Assembly (NCBI GenBank): GCA_039881145.1
Contig: JAYKKI010000007.1
Coordinates: forward strand, 40,939,001-41,003,000
Direction: 5' to 3'
DNA length: 64,000 nt
Source: Druceiella hillmani
Taxonomy: Eukaryota; Arthropoda; Insecta; Lepidoptera; Hepialidae
Every line of letters starts with the position of its first letter. The first letter of the stretch is position 1. The notes under the pieces were generated by a model. That model saw only the letters and a list, made by a program, of their open reading frames with translations. It was not told where the DNA came from and did no database searches. Below, piece after piece: positions 56,886-64,000 of the stretch. The translations under genes were made by a program, and so were the position numbers.

Positions 56886-57720
56886 GTAAAAGGGACCGAG
56901 ATATACTGATATACCTAGAATAATGGACAAAAGACAAAACAAAAACCAATGTAATTAATTTTCTTGACAGGAGAAATAACAACTTTTTCTGCTGTATAGA
57001 TTATGTAAAAAGGACCGAGATACATTGAAAGAATAACAACTTTTTCTACTGTATAGAGTATGTAAAAGGGACCGAGATATATTGAAATATCGAGGATAAT
57101 TGGACAAAAGACAAAACAAAAACCAATGTAATTAATTTTCTTGACAGGTGAAATAACAACTTTTTCTGCTGTATAGAGTATGCAAAAGGGACCGAGATAC
57201 ATTGAAAGAATAACAACTTTTTCTATTGTATAGAGTATGTAAAAGGGACCGAGATATACTGAAATGTCTAGGATAATTGGACAAAAGACAAAACAAAAAC
57301 CAATTTTTTTACTGTATAGATTATGTAAAAGGGCCCAAGATATACTGGAAGAATAAAAATTTTTTCTACTGAATAGATTATGTAAAAGGGACCGAGATGT
57401 ACTGAAAGAATAACAACTTTTTCTACTGAATAGATTATGTAAAAGGGCCCGAGATATACTGGAAGAATAACAACTTTTCCTACTGTATAGATTGTGTAAA
57501 AGGGACCGAGATATACTGAAAGAATAACAACTTTTTCTACTGAATAGATTATGTAAAAGGGGCCGAGATATACTGAAAGAATAACAACTTTTTCTACTGA
57601 ATAGATTATGTAAAAGGGATCGAGATGTACTGAAATTTCTAGGATAATTGGCAAGACAAAACAAAAACCAATGTAATCAACTTTCGTGACAGGTGAAATA
57701 AGAACTTTTTCCACTGTATA
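56886..57720. repeat. 57-bp minisatellite with a 177-bp higher-order unit
   Basis: In 57310-57650 the phrase AGATTATGTAAAAGGG recurs with exact 57-bp spacing (57321, 57378, 57435, 57492, 57549, 57606), followed by AGATATACTGAAAGAATAAC and AACTTTTTCTACTG. Upstream the unit is expanded by GGACAAAAGACAAAACAAAA and TTTTCTTGACAGG, giving a 177-bp period (56925, 57102, 57279). Because 57 and 177 are multiples of three, two minus-strand frames stay open (249 and 148 codons) with 19-residue repeats such as SVEKVVILSVYLGPFYIIY. I read these as artefacts: no recognisable domain and no sign of codon selection. Confidence 0.95.
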
Positions 57721-58689
57721 GAATTATAGTCATTATATGTGCGAGTATTTAATGTTATTTACTCAAATTGGGGACTATTCTGTAAACAATTTTGACAATT
57801 TTTATACTTAGTGAAAACATGAATCCATAGATGAAATAAATGCAGAGATGAAGCATAATTTAATTTTTTACCAAAAACGAGAAATGTTGTTTAGTTAATT
57901 GTAACTTGTCCTTTTTTAATTATCTCAAGGATGGTTAAGTCAAGTTTTAAGTCCAGAAACAGTATGTATCTATTTTTTAAACACGCCATCGTAACTACAA
58001 ACAATATTTTCAAAATATCTCACGAGGGCCATTTCACTATGATTATTACGTAAGATTCTTGAAGTTCTTGAAGATTCTCAATTCTGAGAAGATATTACGT
58101 TGACTCCGAATTTTGGTAAAAATTGTAGAAATTCGTGTGGAATTTTTATATTGAAATTAAATGCTGTTATTTATGGTACGAAAACCTGAATTAGATTTAG
58201 TCACGCGTCCTCATGTCAAAGGTTAAATATTTTAATAATATTCTATTACGCTACAGTGAATACGAAAAGCTCGAAATATACATATATAAACTTTTGAATT
58301 TTGATGTGTTCTCAATATCGATATTAATGTGCGGGAAAGTTTCTCGATCCTGTTAAGTCGTGAGTAAAGAAGCGATCAAGCGCGGTTGAGCGCTCAAACG
58401 TACATAATCCTATTGCAGTGTCATTCCGTGTCATATGATCTAACATTAGAATGTTCATTCTTGTTTGTATCGAATCATCGTTTATCTTGTTATTACATGT
58501 TAGTGAAACATCGCGATTTTTGTGTTTTCTTAAAAAATCGTGTTTTCAAAAAAAGTTAAAAAGAAAACGAGCTGTTTTAAGTAAAGTCTATCAGAACGTT
58601 TATAAAAATGACATTTCCACAATAACTGGCAAGCAGAAATTAAATTTTCGACTTTACCTCCGGAAATAGTTTTTCGATTTTATTTAAAA
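57721..58689. other. AT-rich non-coding stretch
   Basis: No gene. A small complex patch at 58360-58420 (AAGCGATCAAGCGCGGTTGA). A 72-codon Lys/Ser-rich frame (58451-58669) is not recognisable. Confidence 0.55.
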
Positions 58690-59025
58690 AAAATAGGTAC
58701 GATCTATGGATCAATACAAAAGACTGTCCGATTTTAGTCCGCCTTGTAAATACAATTAGTTTGTCTTTAAGATTCCAGGACGTAGGTTTGAACTTTTCAG
58801 TATAGCATATATCAAGCCGGTACGGATTTCCGAGCTCGGAAACTTAATTATTGCCCCCCAAACATTTCATGTGAATATTTTTGACTTCTGAGTTAATATG
58901 TTTTATTATAGTGCCAAATGTCCTACGTCAAGCGGTTTCTGAGAAAAGCAACTGTGACAAATAGACAGATATGTGTGTGATCTTATAAAGGTTCCGTTTT
59001 TCCATTTAAAGTATAGAAATCTAAA
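58690..59025 (+). mobile_element. Decayed GGTTCCGTAC-family element
   Basis: The 3' half is recognisable: CAAGCGGTTTCTGAGAAAAG, ATAGACAGATATGTGTGTGA, TCTTATAAAGGTTCCGTTTT then TATAGAAATCTAAAAATGG replace the usual 'TCTTATAAGGGTTCCGTTTT...ACGGAACCCTAAAAA'. The 5' boundary near 58690 is approximate. Confidence 0.55.
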
Positions 59026-59304
59026 AATGGTTTATGAGATCTCAATGTCATTGAAATATTTTTTACCAACGGTGTGAATACGCAAAGGAAATTGTTTCGC
59101 CTCCACTTAACATGTAAGGTGTAATAAAAAATTACATTTCGCTATAAACACTTTAAAACACCCATCTGAAGAATCCAGCAAGCAAATTTCGTGCACGTGG
59201 ATCTACTGTAACTGCATCGCGATAGACGATTTAACGGGCGTGTGGTTGTGACGAGATTACATGAGTTATTTACTATGAACGTCGTCACCGTGGTGTGTTG
59301 CGTT

Positions 59305-59486
59305 GATCATAAGGCATACGGCCATTGATGGCGCGGCACACCCCGGAGACCCGGGTCCCATTCCCGGCCGCTCTTCGAGCGGGGCTGGACAGTTTTTCTG
59401 GTTGGTTGTAGAGATTACTCTCGTAGAAATAAGACTACCATATGTATCAATTACATACATTAAAGTACATAAGTAAATAAATATAA
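59305..59486 (+). mobile_element. tRNA-derived SINE
   Basis: A tRNA-like head has an A-box-like TACGGCCATTGATGG (59317-59331) and a B-box-like GGGTCCCATTCCC (59353-59365, compare GGTTCGATTCC). A GC stem (CCGCTCTTCGAGCGG) follows, then a tail GGTTGGTTGTAGAGATTACT ... CATTAAAGTACATAAG and (TAAA)n shared with 21881-21971. Such a tail is normally borrowed from the partner LINE that mobilises the SINE. The boxes are degraded, so current Pol III activity is doubtful. Confidence 0.7.
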
Positions 59487-59487
59487 T

Positions 59488-59522
59488 TATGTTTTTTGTT
59501 TATATAATAAACAAAAAACATA
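59488..59522. other. 16-bp-arm palindrome at the SINE tail
   Basis: TATGTTTTTTGTTTAT (59488-59503) and ATAAACAAAAAACATA (59507-59522) are exact inverted copies with a 3-base spacer. They directly follow the SINE tail. Confidence 0.8.
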
Positions 59523-59552
59523 AAAAAACGAGTGTGCTTTAGACCACACGAC

Positions 59553-59729
59553 TGAAGTAAAACTTCAAATTCACAAAATATGAACTTTAAAATGAATTTA
59601 CAATTTTATTCACTTTAAACGTAGAATATTTAATGTATTGAACAAAATAATAATTTATAAAATTGTTCAAGAACGAAATGAAATTACAAAATAATAAAAA
59701 AATCACCGTTCGCGTAACGCTAGCAAACT

Positions 59730-59774
<45 letters not shown>

Positions 59775-60102
59775 CATGTACTGGCTATGAGAGGAAGAGA
59801 GAAAGAAAATATGCGCGCACACTGCTCTCTCTTGCTCCTACAGTGTGATACAGACAATAGGCTTGCACTGTGTCTTAGATATACGAAACATAACTGGCTA
59901 TGAGAGAAAGAAAATGTGTGCTCGCACCACTCTCTCTTGTCCCTACAGTAATATACGAAACGTAACTCTCTCTGTTTTCACTAACTTATATCTCCCTCTC
60001 AACTTCCGTTCGCCTCGCCCGATCACACTTTTCGTAACGCTCTCGTCACGCATTCACCAGCTTACTCCCCAAGTCAAGCGTGCGTAAAGAAGTTTTACTT
60101 CA
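59553..60102. mobile_element. Short-TIR element with internal duplication
   Basis: The ends TGAAGTAAAACTTC (59553-59566) and GAAGTTTTACTTCA (60089-60102) are exact 14-bp inverted repeats. Inside are an AT microsatellite (59731-59772) and two units of about 110 bp sharing CTGGCTATGAGAG, AGAAAGAAAAT, CTCTCTCTTG and CCTACAGT. The right portion (CTCTCAACTTCCGTTCGCCT, CACGCATTCACCAGC) is a complex block recalling a common lepidopteran repeat. No coding frame; superfamily not determined, no clean target duplication seen. Confidence 0.55.
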
Positions 60103-60239
60103 ATTATAAAAAAAATATAATAAATATTAGTATATACAAGATTATATAGTAATATTTCGAAATCTAGTACATTTATAGATATTATAGTTTTTTTTTTATT
60201 TTCACGCACTTTATATGTCAGTGTTTGTTTTTTATTGAT
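60103..60239. other. AT-rich spacer
   Basis: Nothing recognisable. Confidence 0.6.
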
Positions 60240-60690
60240 CTACGTCGCTAATCATATGCACGCTATTAACAAAGATTAAGAGTTTATTGTCTTCGCGCTG
60301 CGCTTTGAGTAAACATTCGCGGGCGTCTAAAGCGCGACCGTGAACTTGCGCTCGCGCGATTTAGCCGCCCGTCTCGAGCGGCGACGCTCGTCTATTCTCG
60401 TATAATTGAATGTTCGACGATTAATATTCCGTCGCTGTGCGGTCGCTTAGCAATCAAAAGCGTTGCCCAGTTGGCGCGCGTCCAGTGTCCGTACGCGTCG
60501 CGTCATTCATGACCGCCTCTCTAAGTGCTGTCGATTCATATTATTTACAGTGGTTATTGTTTTGTTTGGCCGCATCTGTCTCGATTGCGCGATCCATCAT
60601 GCGGCACGGCGCGCGCGCGCAGTGCGCTGCCGGCGCTACACGACGCCTGTACAACGTGCAGTCGTACACGTTGAATTAAAATATTGTTCG
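60240..60690. promoter_or_regulatory. Large CpG-rich candidate regulatory island
   Basis: CpG-rich and complex: GGGCGTCTAAAGCGCGACCG, TTTAGCCGCCCGTCTCGAGC, GACGATTAATATTCCGTCGC, GTCGCGTCATTCATGACCGC (holding the TCATGA palindrome) and GTGGTTATTGTTTTGTTTGG (SOX/forkhead-like). Plus frames of 80 and 118 codons overlap without domains. Function inferred. Confidence 0.42.
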
Positions 60691-61948
60691 AACTATGTTT
60701 TATTCAGAATTGTAATTTTGCTTATTTACTTAATATTAACAGTCATTGCTACTGCTGATAGATTACTCAAAACTAAAGGCAATAAATTTAATTTAAAAAA
60801 TTCCCGAAAATCGGACTAAGTCATAGTTTTTAAAACTAAATCGTCAAAAGAAGTCAAAACATTATATAGGACAATGACGTTAATCGTACTTTTTTTTTTA
60901 ATTTTCGAACTGTACGATTTAAATACCCTAATTAATGTTTCGATTTAAATTTAAGATTTGTAAAACGAAATATTGAGCTGATACCTCTTTAATATGAAAA
61001 TATCATATGTACATGTATCGTGAGGTACATTAACTTTTTTAAATATGTTGCATATCAATTAAGGACCCTCTTTGGAAAAAGCCTGCTTGCAAAATTTTAT
61101 AAACTAAAACTTTATGTCTGAAACTGTAGAAAATGTGAGTTTGTGATAGTCGGCCGGACAGACGGATGTACGTACGAGCGGACATTACGAAATTATAAGA
61201 GTTCTTTGTTTTACTATTTTGTTTATTACTTTGAACCCTAATAAAAGTTTTTTTGGATGTCGCATAGTTAATTATTTCCTAAAGATCTGTTAGAAAATAT
61301 AAGACACATCTACTATTTGTCAATAGGGGGTACTTTTTGTTATTTCTCTGTGTGCTTAAACCGAGATAGCTTAGTGAAGCTCTGCCGCTTACGTTCTGAA
61401 TAAAATATACGTGAATTTATATGTACATTTAATAATATCAAGTCATTTTCAGATTAATGGGTATCCGATTTAAAATCGGTTGTGTCAGTTTTGATTGGTA
61501 CTTGTCTACCTAAGTACGTACGTACGTAAAGATATACTTTGGAACACAAATTTTCCAGATTATTTTTTTCTTTATCTTTGTTTGCCTTTAGATATTAGAA
61601 TCGATTACAACTTACCTTGCAATTTAATTTCATGAACATTGACTAAAAAATGTGAGACTTGCTTTTGTAAATTTTTGTGTCAAACGTTATTATTATTATT
61701 ATCATAAATATTAATAGAAACCTGTATATTGGCTCTTAGTTATTACTTATTTAGGTACTACTACGTAAAAATTAATTTTGGACTTTTAACTGTTTTATAA
61801 TAAAATAAAAGTTCGGTCAAGTGCAAAAACTGTACTTGCACAATTAGTATTAGCACAGAACAATAAAAGTATGGAAATAAAATAAATAGAAGAATATTTT
61901 TTGGTTTTATTTACTATTTTTGCATCATTTCTTATTTACTTTATCGAT
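60691..61948. other. AT-rich non-coding stretch with two worn elements
   Basis: 61060-61255 has TTTGGAAAAAGCCTGCTTGC, GGCCGGACAGACGGATGTAC and GAACCCTAATAAAAG, a decayed relative of the GGTTCCGTAC family. 61808-61860 has TTCGGTCAAGTGCAAAAACT, a bare 5' fragment of the same family. A (TACG)n patch is at 61513-61530. No gene. Confidence 0.5.
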
Positions 61949-62432
61949 ACACGATACAAAATACATTGTGAGTGTAGTTAAGACATTATACGATCTATAA
62001 AACCACTTACGACTGCGTTAACGCTCTCCCACGCCGATCGAGTAAAATAGGGAATCCTTTTACAATTTTGATTTATTAACATAAAATCTACTTATAATCG
62101 AAGCCATACGTCGAGAACCTTAACTAGATGTCTGTGTTTAAATTTCCTATAGCTTCATAGCGAGCCAACTCTACACCCCACCACTACCACACACGATACA
62201 AAATACATTGTGAGTGTAGTTAAGACATTATACGATCTATAAAACCACTTACGACTGCGTTAACGCTCTCCCACGCCGATCGAGTAAAATAGGGAATCCT
62301 TTTACAATTTTTATTTATTAACATAAAATCTACTTATAATCGAAGCCATACGTCGAGAACCTTAACTAGATGTCTGTGTTTAAATTTCCTATAGCTTCAT
62401 AGCGAGCCAACTCTACACCCCACCACTACCAC
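61949..62432 (+). repeat. Nearly identical 242-bp tandem duplication
   Basis: Units 61949-62190 and 62191-62432 appear identical except for one base (TTTTGATTTA / TTTTTATTTA near 62070 and 62312). Content is complex, not AT-simple: ACGACTGCGTTAACGCTCTC, CCACGCCGATCGAGTAAAAT, CGAAGCCATACGTCGAGAAC, CCCCACCACTACCACAC. The joint is within an ACAC-rich word. Either a very recent duplication or an assembly artefact. Confidence 0.97.
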
Positions 62433-62790
62433 ACACTATCCGATCGAGATCCGCTATAAAATAAAAAAAAAACTCTCCTAAAATTAGTCTCATTCATAAA
62501 CGATGCTCGCAATCCGAATAATGTTCCTTTTGAAGTCGCTAAAGCCGGATTGCTATTGAAAAAAGAAACTGATAAAACATCAAACACACGCGCGATACTC
62601 TCTGTGCCCCGTATAGAAATAAAGGCAAGCAGAGCGTGAAAGAAAATTGACTGAGGTAATTCACAAAGCCGGTCGGGCCTTATAAGTGTCCGCATGGGAG
62701 CGGACTTTTGGCCGTATCTAACGTTGTAAATGTTGCTTGCGTACGTAATGCGAACGTGCATACTCTTTAATTGCATTTGCCAATTTGTAT
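62433..62790. promoter_or_regulatory. Candidate regulatory segment next to the duplication
   Basis: Complex sequence: TATCCGATCGAGATCCGC, GATGCTCGCAATCCGAATAA, AAACACACGCGCGATACTCT and the small hairpin GTCCGCATGGGAGCGGAC (about 62688-62705). The opposing 116-codon minus frame has no domain. Called on composition only. Confidence 0.3.
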
Positions 62791-63299
62791 GTTGTTACAA
62801 ATTGCTGTTCGCTGCATTGCATTGGAATTATATTACTCTTTATAGAGCTTTGGGAAGTGTTGTTTATGTAAGTGAATTGATATTTTATTACCAAGTGAAT
62901 TGGATTTATGGTTTACTTCTATGCTAATGGAAAATCATATTTAAGTAAAGATTAATGGTATTTAAGAAATGTCAATAACGGCACGCTGGTTGTGTCTTGG
63001 GAACATCTTAACTGTTTGTTTAAAGAGCAGTATTACGGTATTTTTATAGAGGGAAGTTTTGTTTGTTTTTTTTTCGGGTTTGGCATAAAACCGTTTATTC
63101 GATTGACATTAAAATTTTATATTATATTATCTTTTAGTGTCCAGATGGACATTGGATATATATTTTATTTTTAGTACTTTATTGTAGGTAATGAGCAATC
63201 ATGATTTAAGCGAAGGATAATTGAAATGTGCTTGGTGCCTTTTTGGGTTAAATTTTTAAACTGTTTAAAATAAAATATTAAAAATAAGGCAATAACCGT
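62791..63299. other. AT-rich non-coding stretch
   Basis: Nothing recognisable; short hydrophobic frames are AT-bias products. Confidence 0.6.
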
Positions 63300-64000
63300 G
63301 TATATTGATAATTATTACGGATTGTGTATTGTGAGATTTTCTGTTCAAAAAATTTGATCATAGAAAAATGTTCGATTGAAACAAAGTAAACCGTAATAGA
63401 CCGATGTTATGGAGTTACAATATTGACCCAACTTACAATATTGGGCCATATCATTCTGCATTCATCTATAGTACAGAAATTGTATATTGGTAACTATTCC
63501 GGATTGTTTATTATGAAGTTTTCTGTTAAAAATATGACCACAAAAAATGTTCGATTTAAACAAAGTAAACCGTAATAGTCCGATGTTATGGAGTTACAAT
63601 ATTGAGCCATATCATTCTGCATTTATCTATAGTACAGAAATTGTATATTGGTAATTATTCTGGATTGTGTATTGTGAGGTTTTCTGTTAAAAAAATTTGA
63701 CCATAGAAAAATGTTCAATTTAAACAAAGTAAACCGTAATAAACCGATGTTATGTTGTTACAATATTGAGCCAAGTTACAATATTGAGCCATATCATTCT
63801 GCATTCATCTAAAGTATAGATATTGTATACTGGTAATTATTCCGTATTACTTAATATGAGGTTTTCTGTTAAAAAAATTTGATCACAGAAAAATGTTCAA
63901 TTTAAACAAAGTAAACCGTAATAAACCGATGTTATGTTGTTACAATATTGAGTCATTTCATTCCGCACTCATCTAAAGTACAGAAATAAACTATTGAAAA
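63300..64000 (+). repeat. Tandem array, 164-182-bp units, cut by the window edge
   Basis: CAAAGTAAACCGTAATA recurs near 63382, 63561, 63725 and 63907. Each unit also has TATTGTGA(G)GTTTTCTGTT-like, AAAAATGTTC(G/A)AT, GATGTTATG and GAGCCATATCATTCTGCATT blocks, and some have an inner 18-bp repeat of TTACAATATTGAGCCA. Unit length varies because that inner repeat is present once or twice. The array continues past the end of the window. Confidence 0.92.

Noticed and set aside
56915..57664. 249-codon minus-strand open frame with 19-residue repeats as a repetitive protein gene
   Set aside because: It coincides exactly with a 57-bp tandem repeat; any stop-free frame in one unit stays open through the array, and a second frame is also open. 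No signal peptide or domain.
59317..59365. A functional tRNA gene from the A-box and B-box-like words
   Set aside because: No cloverleaf with acceptor stem can be drawn, the B box is altered and the sequence continues into a SINE tail.
62426..62776. 116-codon minus-strand frame
   Set aside because: No domain; it lies over complex, probably regulatory DNA and begins beside a fresh duplication.
1..64000. Known insect microRNAs (for example let-7, bantam, miR-10, iab-4, miR-193 mature sequences)
   Set aside because: I did not find their mature sequences while reading; this was a visual check, not an exhaustive search.

Overview
This is eukaryotic, non-protein-coding DNA, almost certainly from an insect and most likely a moth or butterfly. 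It is strongly AT-rich, full of AT and GT microsatellites, and broken up by short CpG-rich patches. Several repeat remnants look lepidopteran in style: Helitron 3' ends (a small hairpin followed by CTAGT), an RTE-type LINE 3' end, a tRNA-derived SINE, and many decayed copies of a family carrying GGTTCCGTAC-like ends. The assignment to Lepidoptera is an inference from these recognised patterns; no database was searched.

I found no protein-coding gene, rRNA or intact tRNA gene. Every open reading frame is short and has no domain I recognise, except the reverse-transcriptase tail at 2.5-3.2 kb on the minus strand, which is a broken LINE. The longest open frames (minus strand, 56.9-57.7 kb) are by-products of a 57-bp minisatellite whose period is a multiple of three.

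Layout. 0-6 kb: AT-rich DNA with a LINE remnant and a decayed interspersed element. 6-11.7 kb: several CpG-rich, complex islands, the largest at 10.8-11.7 kb. 12.0-12.15 kb: two adjacent hairpins. 12.5-17.8 kb: microsatellites, a 155-bp tandem duplication and an island at 15.5 kb. 17.8-20.6 kb: a Helitron-like element next to a probable 2-kb hAT-type element that contains a 113-bp tandem array. 22-23.6 kb: a head-to-head palindromic repeat, a structured CpG-rich island and an interspersed element. 25-33 kb: candidate regulatory islands mixed with a 165-bp-class diverged array. 34.75 kb: a precursor-like hairpin. 38.8-40.2 kb: a 155-bp satellite with dimeric higher-order structure. 41-52.5 kb: more islands, foldback repeats and a perfect 25-bp-arm hairpin. 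54.6-60.7 kb: a Helitron terminus, large CpG-rich islands, the 57-bp minisatellite, the SINE and a short-TIR element. 61.9-64 kb: a nearly identical 242-bp duplication and another tandem array that runs off the window.

A sparse series of CpG-rich, high-complexity islands in gene-free AT-rich DNA is what one expects of the regulatory landscape (intergenic or a very long intron) of a developmental gene. I could not identify that gene. The islands are called on base composition and motif content only; conservation or open-chromatin data would be needed to prove function. No discrete new biological system is demonstrated. The best leads are the hairpins at 12.0 and 34.75 kb, the CpG-rich islands and the higher-order satellite.
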